DNA of 64,000 nucleotides from Nocardia bovistercoris (GTDB lineage Bacteria > Actinomycetota > Actinomycetes > Mycobacteriales > Mycobacteriaceae): the NCBI RefSeq assembly GCF_015674855.1, contig NZ_JADMLG010000015.1, positions 62,001-126,000 on the forward strand, written 5' to 3'. A program made the position numbers and the translations under genes. The notes beneath the pieces were generated by a model. It had not been told where the DNA came from, made no database searches, and saw only the letters and a program-made list of their open reading frames with translations. This document shows positions 15,387-22,867 of the stretch, in pieces; positions within the stretch are counted from its first letter, which is position 1; each line of letters begins with the position of its first letter.

Positions 15387-16100
15387 CTACCGTTGCAGGT
15401 CGAGTCGATATCCGAGACCGCGAACGGTGACGACGAGATTCGGCGAGGAAGGATCGCGCTCGATTTTGGTTCGCAAACGACGCATATGGACGTCGACTAT
15501 GCGCTCGTCACCGAAAAACCCTTCGTCCCACACTCTTTCGAGCAGGACAGTGCGCGACAACACCCGCCCCGGGGTTTCCGCGAGTTCGCACAGCAACCGG
15601 AATTCGGTGATCGTGAGTCGGATTTCCTCCGAACCGCGGCGCACTGCGCCGCCGTCGCGGTCCAGAATCAACGTCGATTCCGGACCGGATTCGAGGACGA
15701 GTTCTCGCGCGGCCGATTCACGCTCCGCGGTGAGGCGCGCGCGGCGGCGCAGCGCACGCATGCGCGCGGAGATCTCCTTGATTTCGAAAGGTTTGGTGAC
15801 GTAATCGTCGGCGCCCGCTTCCAATGCGGCGACGACATCGTGAGTATCGTCACGTGCACTGATCACGATAATGGGTACGTCGTGATCGCGACGAATTTCT
15901 CGAATACAATCGAAACCGTCCATATCGCCGAGCATCAATTCGACGATCATGACATCGGGCACACCCGAATCCCGCAGCCTCGCCAGCACGTCCTCGCCCT
16001 CGCGCGCCTCGCTGACGTCGTAGCCCTCGCCCTCCATCGCCGCACGCAACGCGCCACGGACTTCCGCGTCCTCGTCCACGATCATCAGATTGACCGGCAT
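15387..16100 (-). CDS. OmpR/PhoB-type response regulator with Glu at the phospho-acceptor site
   Basis: The 237-residue protein has a receiver domain (1-118) and a winged-helix DNA-binding domain (about 135-235, ending RTVRGLGYRL-like VTVRGLGYRL). The ATG at 16100 fits the family start (NLMIVDEDAEV). The acidic pocket Asp9/Glu10, the Ser in VISARDD and the Lys in YVTKPF are kept, but the normal phospho-Asp is Glu54 (DVMIVELMLGDMDG; codon GAA). Glu often mimics the phosphorylated state, so it may be constitutively active. No histidine kinase is adjacent. It lies 164 bp upstream of ectA in the same orientation, so control of ectoine synthesis is a reasonable guess but unproven. Confidence 0.88.
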   Translation of the reverse strand: MPVNLMIVDEDAEVRGALRAAMEGEGYDVSEAREGEDVLARLRDSGVPDVMIVELMLGDMDGFDCIREIRRDHDVPIIVISARDDTHDVVAALEAGADDYVTKPFEIKEISARMRALRRRARLTAERESAARELVLESGPESTLILDRDGGAVRRGSEEIRLTITEFRLLCELAETPGRVLSRTVLLERVWDEGFFGDERIVDVHMRRLRTKIERDPSSPNLVVTVRGLGYRLDLQR

Positions 16101-16302
16101 GACCGCACCTCGCTGCGCACTCGAGACCTCTATCCCTAGCAGACACGCGGACGCGCGAGGGCGTGCGGAGAATCGCATTACCACCACCGACGCGACAATC
16201 CGCCTTCCAGCAACTTGCCAAGCCACCGAATACCCCGACCTGCCGCGAGGTAAACGCCGGGTTTCCACGCAGGTTGATATCGCACGCACCGGGGACGGAC
16301 AC

Positions 16303-16338
16303 GACACCGCCCCCGCGTGTGCACGCGGGGGCGGTGTC
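16303..16338 (-). terminator. Terminator hairpin, perfect 17-bp stem
   Basis: GACACCGCCCCCGCGTG (16303-16319) pairs perfectly with 16322-16338. It lies 36 bp beyond the stop of the minus-strand gene at 16374-16787 and most likely ends its transcript. Confidence 0.75.
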
Positions 16339-16373
16339 CGAGCTATCCGATGGCGTACTCATGTCGGTGCGGC

Positions 16374-16787
16374 TCACCTCAGGTCCGGGGGACTCTCCAG
16401 GCGATTGAAGTTGCTGCGGCTGCCGTCGGCGCGATTGTCCTGATAGCGGAACTCCAGGCCGCGCTCGTCGAAGGTGGCGAACCACTCCTCCCAGTCCACC
16501 GGGCGCAGCACCGCGCCGCCGTAACCGGGGAAGTCGAAACGCAGCACCTCGAGCCTGCCGTCGTATTCGCTGCCAGGCATGGTGGCCGGGCGCGCGCCAC
16601 GCTGCTCGGCCCAACGCCGGATCACCTCGTGATCACGGGTCACGTGGGTGGGCACCGTGCGCGGTGAACTCTCGACGATTTGTCGTCTCTCACCTGCCGC
16701 GTCGAGATCCTGGCTGGTGGGCAGCGACCGTGCGCGGCCCGCTCCGATGTACGGATGGCGGGTGCTCGGTCGTCGCTGATAAGTCAT
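16374..16787 (-). CDS. Conserved hypothetical protein of a short family often misnamed glucan branching enzyme
   Basis: The 137-residue protein starts at an ATG behind AGGGAGGG. After a basic N-terminus, residues about 48-135 carry the pattern HVTRDHEVIRRWAEQRGARP, FDFPGYGG, WEEWFATFDERGLEFRYQD and SNFNRLE. This matches a small family in bacteria that databases sometimes call 1,4-alpha-glucan branching enzyme without reason, since it is far too short. The function is unknown. It is divergent from the proline-rich gene across a triple 21-bp repeat. Confidence 0.7.
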   Translation of the reverse strand: MTYQRRPSTRHPYIGAGRARSLPTSQDLDAAGERRQIVESSPRTVPTHVTRDHEVIRRWAEQRGARPATMPGSEYDGRLEVLRFDFPGYGGAVLRPVDWEEWFATFDERGLEFRYQDNRADGSRSNFNRLESPPDLR

Positions 16788-16900
16788 GACGACCCTCCCT
16801 GAGCCCTTGAACGACGGCCCTTCGAACGACGGAATTCCGGTTGAATACTGCGTACCCGATGGATCTCGCGCACAAACGCGAGGATCACTGTGAGCTGCGC

Positions 16901-16973
16901 CCCTCTTCGCCGGTTCACCGGAGCGCCCTCTTCGCCGGTTCACCGGCCGGCACCCTCATCGCCGGTTCACCGG
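16901..16973. repeat. Three direct 21-bp repeats in a divergent promoter region
   Basis: CCCTCTTCGCCGGTTCACCG occurs at 16901, 16926 and, with one change, 16953, ending at 16973. The centre of each is the palindrome CCGGTTCACCGG apart from one pair. Spacings of 25 and 27 bp would not place the copies on exactly the same helix face. Repeated operators for a regulator of the flanking divergent genes are the simplest reading. Confidence 0.65.
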
Positions 16974-16997
16974 GCCGCGATCGGGTACCCGCCGACG

Positions 16998-17291
16998 ATG
17001 ATGGCAATGCGAAGTTCCGTCACCGGCCCGACTGATCGACCGGAACCGGTGTCGTCACTACCGAATCCGCCCGACCCGGCGCCCCCCGGCCCCACGCCCG
17101 ATCCCGTTCCACCGCAACCGGAACCATCGCCGATACCGCCGGTGCCCGCACCCGATCCGCCGCCGGATCCCGCACACCCGCCGACGCCGGACCCGCTGCC
17201 GCCGATACCCGGTCCCGCGCCGAACCCCGATCCGCTGCCGCCGGTGCCCGGCCCCGAACCGATCGACCCCGTTCCACTGCAACCGCGCTGA
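16998..17291 (+). CDS. Proline-rich low-complexity protein
   Basis: From the ATG at 16998 (others at 17001 and 17007) the frame encodes about 97 residues, mostly Pro, Asp, Glu and Gly in PxPxP and DPxPP patterns. Such stretches are disordered and can span a cell wall or bind SH3-like partners. There is no signal peptide or membrane segment. GC-rich sequence produces such frames by chance, so its status is uncertain. It converges on the anti-sigma gene, 9 bp apart. Confidence 0.4.
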   Translation: MMAMRSSVTGPTDRPEPVSSLPNPPDPAPPGPTPDPVPPQPEPSPIPPVPAPDPPPDPAHPPTPDPLPPIPGPAPNPDPLPPVPGPEPIDPVPLQPR

Positions 17292-17300
17292 ACTCCGCCA

Positions 17301-17732
17301 TCACCGTCCGTCGGTGGCGGCGCGGGCCCAGCAGAACTCGATCACCGTCGGGTAGCCGCCCGTGAACCGGTCGTGATCGGCGCGTTCGATCCGCACCGAC
17401 TCGGTCAGCGTCCGCAGGATGTGATAGCCGAACCCGGCCTCGGCCGAGACGGTGTCCGAGGCCGCGACCGAGGTCACGCGCACCCGCATGCGGCCGGGCT
17501 CGTAGCTGAAACGGCATTCCAGCTCGGTGTCATCGGCCGCGTCGAGCACCAGCGAGGTCGCCACCTCGTCCAGGGCCAGCCTGATGTCGGTCACCTCGTC
17601 GAGCGCGAAATCGGCGATGAGGGAGATCGTCTCGGCCAGTGCGCGCACCATGATCAACTGATCCAGCCGGGCGGGTACCCGCACCCCGACCGTGGTCGTG
17701 TCCGTCGCCGATCGCGACAACCGCTCCCCCAT
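17301..17732 (-). CDS. RsbW/UsfX-like anti-sigma factor (HATPase_c_2)
   Basis: A 143-residue GHKL ATPase-fold protein of the RsbW type, which binds a stress sigma factor and may phosphorylate an antagonist. The sequence from VPARLDQLIMVRALAETI through TDIRLALDEVATSLVLDAA to GFGYHILRTL follows mycobacterial UsfX, the SigF anti-sigma factor, closely. In the N-box the usual Asn is Ser (DEVATS), which could weaken ATP binding and kinase activity. No sigma factor is adjacent. A UsfY-like gene lies 2.7 kb away at 20408. Confidence 0.8.
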   Translation of the reverse strand: MGERLSRSATDTTTVGVRVPARLDQLIMVRALAETISLIADFALDEVTDIRLALDEVATSLVLDAADDTELECRFSYEPGRMRVRVTSVAASDTVSAEAGFGYHILRTLTESVRIERADHDRFTGGYPTVIEFCWARAATDGR

Positions 17733-17976
17733 GAACCCATCACCACCTTGTCTCGCGCCGCCGTGCGGGCGCTGCCGCGACGGCAGCCGAACTCCGGGAC
17801 CGCGACGTTGTTCTGCCGGCGGCGTACCCGACGCCGCGGACCCGAAACCCGCCGCCCCCACCGCACCGACCGTGTGTTCGGGCGCGCGGCGGGTTGTTTG
17901 CGGCCAGCCCGACCCGGGCATATCCGCCACATGCCGGACACGGCTCGGGACCGGCCGCAACAGAACGGAGTCTCCC

Positions 17977-19188
17977 GTGAAGATCGCGATGGTTTCCGCG
18001 CACGCAAGCCCGCTCGTCGAACCGGGCGGATCCGCGACCGGCGGACGCAACGTGCACGTCGCGGCGCTCTCGGCGGCCCTGGTGCGCGCCGGACACCAGG
18101 TCACCGTGTACACCCGCCGCGACGACCCGCACATCCGCACCGAGGTGGCGACCCGTGAGGGCTATCTGGTGGTGCACGTGCCCGCGGGGCCCGCCGCGCC
18201 GCTGCCGCGCGATCAGATCCTGCCGCACCTCGGCGAATTCGGCACCTTCCTGCAGCGGCACTGGAGTATGCATCCGGCCGACCTCGTGCACGCCCACTAC
18301 TGGATGTCGGCGCTGGCCGCCGAGCTCGCGGCGCGCGCGCACCGGCTGCCGGTGCTGGTGTCCTTCCACGGTCTCGGCACCGTCGCGCGCCGCCACCACG
18401 GCCTGGCCGACACCAGTCCGCGTTCGCGTATCCGGTTCGAACGGCTCATCGCGCTGCGCGCCGCCCACGTCCTTGCCGCCAGTTCCGACGAGGCCGCCGA
18501 ACTCGCCCGCATGGGCGTGCCGCGCTTCCGCACCTCGGTCGTGCCGGGCGGGGTCGACCCCGTCGCCTTCGCTCCCACCGGCGGCGCGGCCGCGCGCGGC
18601 GCCCGATACCGGCTGGTGTCGGTGGGAAGGCTGTTGCGGCGCAAGGGATTCGACGTCGGCGTGCGGGCGCTGGCCGAGTTGCCCGACACCGAACTGGTGA
18701 TCGCGGGCGGCGCGGTGGGCGACGACATAGACGACGACGGCGAAGGCAGGCGGCTGCGCCGTATCGCCGGCGAGCACGGCGTCGCCGACCGGTTCCGTAT
18801 TCTGGGCCCGGTCTCCCACGTCGGGATGGCGCGGCTGTACCGGTCCGCGGACGTGGTGCTGTGCACGCCGTGGTTCGAACCGTTCGGGCTGGTGCCGCTC
18901 GAGGCGATGGCCTGCCGCAGGCCGGTGGTGGCCACCGCGGTGGGCGGGCTGCGCGACACCGTCGTGGACGGCGTCACCGGGCGACTGGTGTACACACCCG
19001 ACCCGCACGAGGTGGCGCGCGCGGTGCGGCCACTGCTGGCCGACGCCACCCTGCGCGAGACCTGGGGCGCGGCCGCCGACGACCGCGCCCGCGACGGCTA
19101 CAACTGGGACAAGGTCGCCGCGGCCACCCTGCACGCCTACCGCAGGATCGCACCCCAGTGTGACGCGGCCGCGCTGTCGACCCGCTGA
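17977..19188 (+). CDS. GT4-family glycosyltransferase
   Basis: A 403-residue GT-B glycosyltransferase. The GTG at 17977 has GGAG six bases upstream. The acceptor half begins IAMVSAHASPLVEPGGSATGGRNVHVAAL and contains the HAHYWMSAL and SFHGLG motifs. The donor half has VSVGRLLRRKGFDVGVRAL and the E-x7-E motif EPFGLVPLEAM. It resembles MshA and mannosyltransferases of Mycobacteriales, but the donor and acceptor cannot be assigned. It stands alone, divergent from the anti-sigma gene. Confidence 0.88.
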   Translation: MKIAMVSAHASPLVEPGGSATGGRNVHVAALSAALVRAGHQVTVYTRRDDPHIRTEVATREGYLVVHVPAGPAAPLPRDQILPHLGEFGTFLQRHWSMHPADLVHAHYWMSALAAELAARAHRLPVLVSFHGLGTVARRHHGLADTSPRSRIRFERLIALRAAHVLAASSDEAAELARMGVPRFRTSVVPGGVDPVAFAPTGGAAARGARYRLVSVGRLLRRKGFDVGVRALAELPDTELVIAGGAVGDDIDDDGEGRRLRRIAGEHGVADRFRILGPVSHVGMARLYRSADVVLCTPWFEPFGLVPLEAMACRRPVVATAVGGLRDTVVDGVTGRLVYTPDPHEVARAVRPLLADATLRETWGAAADDRARDGYNWDKVAAATLHAYRRIAPQCDAAALSTR

Positions 19189-19289
19189 GCTGCGCCGATA
19201 CCGGCCGTTGGTGACTGATTGGTTCCTCGTTGGTCACCGGCCCGACGCTGTGTGCAACCCACCGACACCAGCACACAGGGGAACCGACC

Positions 19290-20276
19290 ATGAAACTCGC
19301 GACCACCGCCACCGCCGCCGTACTCGCCCTCGCCGCCACCGCCGCGGTGTTCACCGCCCCGGCCGCGGTCGCAGCGCCCTACACCAACTGCGACGTCGAC
19401 CAGGCCGCGCTGGCGCTGCGCGGCGAGGAGAGCACCGTCTTCGAGCAGATCAACAAGATGCGCGCCGACGCCGGGCTCAAAGCGGTCACCCACACCGAGA
19501 CCATGGCACGCCCGGCCGAATGGGCGAGCAACGACAGCGCCGAGCGCGGCACCTCGCCCGCCGATCACGTCGACACCCTCGGCCGCGACATCAAGACCCG
19601 CTTCGCCCAGTGCGGCGTGCCGACCGACGCGCCGAAGATCGCCGAGATCAACTTCTTCGGCACCGAGGTGGCGCCCGCCGACGCCATGCGGTTCTGGTCC
19701 AACTCCCCCGGACACCGCGCCATCATCCTCGACGGCGACCTCACCGACGTCGGCGTGTCGGTGATCTACCAGGGCGACCGCCGCCACTGGACGGTCACCT
19801 TCGCAAAGGGCAAAGCCGCCGCGCCCGCCGCCACCGTGACCCGCCAGAACCTGACCGGCGCCCAGCACCAGGCCGAATTCGACAGCCTGGTCGCCCAGGG
19901 CTACCGCATCAGCGACATCACCGCCACCAGCGGCTCCGACCCCCGCTACAGCAGCACCTGGGTGCGCAACGACGGCCGCGCCTGGCAGGCCCGCCACGGC
20001 CTCGACTCGCGCACCTACCAGTCCGAGTTCGACAAACTGCTCGCCCAGGGCTACCGACTGACCCTGGTGCGCGGCTACGAGGTCGACGGCGCCTCGCGTT
20101 TCGTCGGCATCTGGGAGAAGAACGACGGGCGCGCGTGGCAGGCCCGCCACGACATCACCGTGCAGGCCTTCGACAGCACCGCGGGACAGCTCGCCGGTGA
20201 AGGCTACCGGCTGGTCCACCAGCACCGGTACACGGTGAATGGGCAGACCTTCGTCGCCGCCATCTGGAACAAGTAA
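19290..20276 (+). CDS. Secreted CAP-domain protein with BTRD1-type tandem repeats
   Basis: The 328-residue protein has a signal peptide (1-28, ending AVAA). Residues 40-170 fit a CAP/SCP domain: EQINKMRADAGLKAV, MRFWSNSPGHRAIIL and a closing WTVTFAKG. Residues 185-328 are three copies of a repeat of about 48 residues carrying a GYR-x-SD/LV core, STWVRNDGRAWQARHG and FVGIWEKNDGRAWQARHD, as in bacterial tandem repeat domain 1 (polyglycine hydrolase-like). The ATG has AGGGGAA seven bases upstream. It is exported and may act on cell-wall or host material; the activity is unknown. Confidence 0.82.
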   Translation: MKLATTATAAVLALAATAAVFTAPAAVAAPYTNCDVDQAALALRGEESTVFEQINKMRADAGLKAVTHTETMARPAEWASNDSAERGTSPADHVDTLGRDIKTRFAQCGVPTDAPKIAEINFFGTEVAPADAMRFWSNSPGHRAIILDGDLTDVGVSVIYQGDRRHWTVTFAKGKAAAPAATVTRQNLTGAQHQAEFDSLVAQGYRISDITATSGSDPRYSSTWVRNDGRAWQARHGLDSRTYQSEFDKLLAQGYRLTLVRGYEVDGASRFVGIWEKNDGRAWQARHDITVQAFDSTAGQLAGEGYRLVHQHRYTVNGQTFVAAIWNK

Positions 20277-20289
20277 CAGCTCGAGACCG

Positions 20290-20318
20290 GCCGCGGCCCC
20301 CGCAGCGGGGGCCGCGGC
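20290..20318 (+). terminator. GC-rich hairpin terminator
   Basis: GCCGCGGCCCCCGC (20290-20303) pairs perfectly with 20305-20318, 14 bp after the stop of the CAP-domain gene. It is followed by TTCGTCGT, a weak U-tract. Confidence 0.75.
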
Positions 20319-20407
20319 TTCGTCGTGCGCGGTGATTGCGATCGCCGTGCGCGGGTATCGCGGCCGGTGAGACCGGATGTACCCATGTCACCGACGAGGA
20401 GGCCACA

Positions 20408-20692
20408 GTGACCGAGGAGAACTTTCCCGACCACGCCCGCACCACGCGCACCCACGCGGGTGAATCCATCGAGGACACCCGCAACTGGCCGGGGATCGTG
20501 CTCGCGGCACTGGGCATCGTCGCTGTCGGCGCGACGCTCACCGCCTCCGGATACGGCTACGAGGGCTGGGCGATCATCGGCGGCATCGTCGCCGCGGTGT
20601 GTCTGATCGCCGGGGTGTCGCTGCTGTGGGCCGAACACCGGCGGGTGCGCCGCGGCGTGGACGGTCGACTCTTCGACGACCGAGGCCACTGA
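20408..20692 (+). CDS. UsfY-like small membrane protein
   Basis: The 94-residue protein starts at a GTG behind GAGGAGG. The N-terminal motif DHARTTRTHAGESIEDTRNWPG is followed by two hydrophobic helices (about 29-50 and 56-76) and a basic AEHRRVRRGVDG tail. This matches UsfY of mycobacteria, encoded beside usfX and sigF. UsfY has no known molecular activity but belongs to the SigF stress regulon. Here sigF is missing from the neighbourhood. Confidence 0.75.
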   Translation: MTEENFPDHARTTRTHAGESIEDTRNWPGIVLAALGIVAVGATLTASGYGYEGWAIIGGIVAAVCLIAGVSLLWAEHRRVRRGVDGRLFDDRGH

Positions 20693-20868
20693 ATCCGGTG
20701 ACGCCGATTGCGGCGTGCGTGAGGGGGTATTGCCTCCGGTGACCCGCCGCACCGGTGCGGGGCCCGTGTCGGCAGCGCGAGGACGCGCCCGCGGGTGCGC
20801 ACAATCCGGGCGGCAGCGGGCGCGAGCCGATTCCGAGCCCGAAACCCCTTCACCACCAGGAGAATTCG

Positions 20869-21177
20869 ATGATCGTGAGGACAACGGTCGCCGTGGGCGT
20901 CGCCGCGCTGGCAGTGCTCGCCACCGGCTGCGACGAAGCGGAGAAAGCGATCAACAAGGGCGGGGACACCCCGTGCAGCGACTACCTCGGCCAAAGTCCG
21001 GACGACCGGCGGGTGACGGTCACCAAATTCCTGGAGCAGGACCGCACCGGCTCCGAGCCGAGCGCGCAGACCGTGGACGGGTCCATGGCCGCGATCCAGG
21101 TCATGTGCGCGGCGCAGGCCAACCCCGAAACACCCATCCGCGAAGCGGACCTGACCGGGATCGTGATCCCCCGATGA
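20869..21177 (+). CDS. Putative lipoprotein, HdeA-like
   Basis: The 102-residue protein has a lipoprotein signal (lipobox LATGC, Cys22). The mature part has a conserved pair of cysteines (CSDYLG and VMCAAQ) about 47 residues apart, as in actinobacterial HdeA-like lipoproteins. The ATG has AGGAG seven bases upstream. Its stop overlaps the next gene's start by four bases (ATGA), so the two are co-expressed. HdeA-type chaperone function is only a possibility. Confidence 0.65.
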   Translation: MIVRTTVAVGVAALAVLATGCDEAEKAINKGGDTPCSDYLGQSPDDRRVTVTKFLEQDRTGSEPSAQTVDGSMAAIQVMCAAQANPETPIREADLTGIVIPR

Positions 21178-22148
21178 GCACGCGACCCACCGCCGTCACC
21201 CTGATCCTGCGAGCCCGCGGACTCGACGGGCTGCTCACCGCGCTGCCCGCGTTGCGCGCGGTCCGCGCCGCTCGACCGCACCACCGGCTGGTGCTCGCGG
21301 CGCCGGGCTGGCTGCGGCCCATCGTGGAACTCACCGGCTGCGTCGACGGCCTGCACGCCACCCACATGCTCGGTGACCTGCGCTGGAACGCGCCACCGCC
21401 GACCTCGGCGATCAACCTGCACGACGCGGGCCCCGACAGCATCACCGACCTGCTCGGCACCGACCCCGAACAGCTCATCAGCTACAAGCACCCGGACTTC
21501 CCGTACATGCGCGGCCCGACCTGGCCCGCGCATGTACACGACACGGTGCGCTGGTGTCGCCTGCTCGAATCCGCAGGCATCCCCGCCGATCCCACCGACT
21601 ACGCGATCGCGCCGCCGGTGGAAGCGCTCGGGCTGCGCAGCCACATCGTGATCCATCCCGGCGCGCCCGCCGCGCGCCGCTGGCCCGCCGAACGCTTCGC
21701 CCGCGTCGCCGCAGCCCTCATCGACACCGGCTACCCGATCCTGGTCACCGGCGACGCCGCCGAAGTCGGATTGGCGCACGCGGTCGCCGAAGCCGCGGGC
21801 CTGCCGCGCCGCTGTGTCGTCGCCGGTGAGCTGACCGTGCGCCAGTTGGCCGCGACGATCGCGGGCGCCGCGCTGCTGGTGGCGGGCGACACCGGCGTCG
21901 GGCATCTGGCCACCGCGTTCGGGACGCATTCGGTGCTGGTGTTCGGCCCGGCCTCGCCCGACCGCGCCGCGCCGCCGCCGCACCGCGACGCCAACACCGC
22001 GCTGTGGGCGGGCCGCGTCGGCGACATCGACGCACTCGATCCGGATCCCGGTCTGCTGCTCGTCACCGAGGACCAGGTGATCCACGCCGCGCGCCGCCAA
22101 CTCGAGGCGACCCGACGCGAAACGGTCATGGTGGCCGACGCGGGCTGA
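21174..22148 (+). CDS. GT9-family glycosyltransferase (heptosyltransferase-like)
   Basis: A 324-residue GT-B enzyme. The start (TLILRARGLDGLLTALPALRAVRAARP) and the donor-site region (IVIHPGAPAARRWPAERFARVAAAL, then VAGDTGVGHLATAFGTHSVLVFGP) are typical of GT9. In Gram-negatives this family adds heptose to LPS; in Nocardia-like bacteria the acceptor is unknown. It is coupled by 4-bp overlap to the lipoprotein gene and converges on the FHA gene, 5 bp apart. Confidence 0.88.
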   Translation: MSTRPTAVTLILRARGLDGLLTALPALRAVRAARPHHRLVLAAPGWLRPIVELTGCVDGLHATHMLGDLRWNAPPPTSAINLHDAGPDSITDLLGTDPEQLISYKHPDFPYMRGPTWPAHVHDTVRWCRLLESAGIPADPTDYAIAPPVEALGLRSHIVIHPGAPAARRWPAERFARVAAALIDTGYPILVTGDAAEVGLAHAVAEAAGLPRRCVVAGELTVRQLAATIAGAALLVAGDTGVGHLATAFGTHSVLVFGPASPDRAAPPPHRDANTALWAGRVGDIDALDPDPGLLLVTEDQVIHAARRQLEATRRETVMVADAG

Positions 22149-22153
22149 ACGCG

Positions 22154-22867
22154 TCAGCGCGGGCGGGTCGACAGGGTGATCGTGGTCCACGCGCCCAGAT
22201 GGATCCGGTCGCCGCTGCGCAACCGCACCGCGTCACCGGGGCGGATCAGTTCGTCGCTGTCGTTGAGGCTGGTGCCGTTGGTGGAGCCGAGGTCGGTGAT
22301 GGTCAGCGCCGTCGGTGTCAGGCGCAGCATCGCGTGCGCGCGCGACACCCCCGCGTCGGCTGGCGCGAGACCCAGGTCGATATCGGGCGTGACCCCTTGG
22401 GAGACACTGCGTTTGCCGATGAGGATCTCCGCGCCGCCCAGCACGATCCGCCGCTCGGGCACATAGGCCGGGAATTCGACCCGGTCGGCGTCGGGGCCCT
22501 CGCGCGCCAGGACCCGCTCGTAGAAGGCGCGGTCGGCGGCGATGGCGGCGATCCAGTCGACGCCGCCGGTCGGGGCGAACCCGCCGGTCTCGGCGAAACC
22601 GGGTGAGACCACCGTCGACTCCGCCGCGCGCCCGCCGGACCCGCCGCTGTCGCTATCGGGTCCCGCGCCGTTCGACGGGAGGACGCCCAACGCCGAATCA
22701 TGACCGCACGCCTCGCAGAACCGTCCGCCGCTCGGCCGCCCGCACGCCGGGCACGCCGACGGCGGCCCCGCGACGCCCGGGTCCGCGCCACTCATCGGCG
22801 ACCCGCAGACATCGCAGTAGTCGCTCGCCTGCGACCGGTGGCCGTCCGGGCAGATATGCATGTTCAC
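22154..22867 (-). CDS. Zinc-ribbon and FHA domain protein
   Basis: The 237-residue protein starts at the GTG overlapping the VWA gene stop by four bases; an ATG two codons later is possible. Residues 3-55 hold two zinc-ribbon pairs (CPDG...CDVCG and CPACG...CEACG). A Gly/Ser linker follows. Residues about 130-232 form an FHA domain with GKRS, GVSRAHAML and DLGSTNGTSL, the residues that bind phosphothreonine. It is the last gene of the PknG-type operon and is the likely reader of the kinase's phosphorylation, similar in role to GarA but different in sequence. Confidence 0.88.
   Translation of the reverse strand: MNMHICPDGHRSQASDYCDVCGSPMSGADPGVAGPPSACPACGRPSGGRFCEACGHDSALGVLPSNGAGPDSDSGGSGGRAAESTVVSPGFAETGGFAPTGGVDWIAAIAADRAFYERVLAREGPDADRVEFPAYVPERRIVLGGAEILIGKRSVSQGVTPDIDLGLAPADAGVSRAHAMLRLTPTALTITDLGSTNGTSLNDSDELIRPGDAVRLRSGDRIHLGAWTTITLSTRPR

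Noticed and set aside
16998..17291. PE/PPE-like or collagen-like interpretation of the proline-rich frame
   Set aside because: No PPE motif or regular Gly-x-y repeat is present; only a low-complexity proline-rich protein can be claimed.
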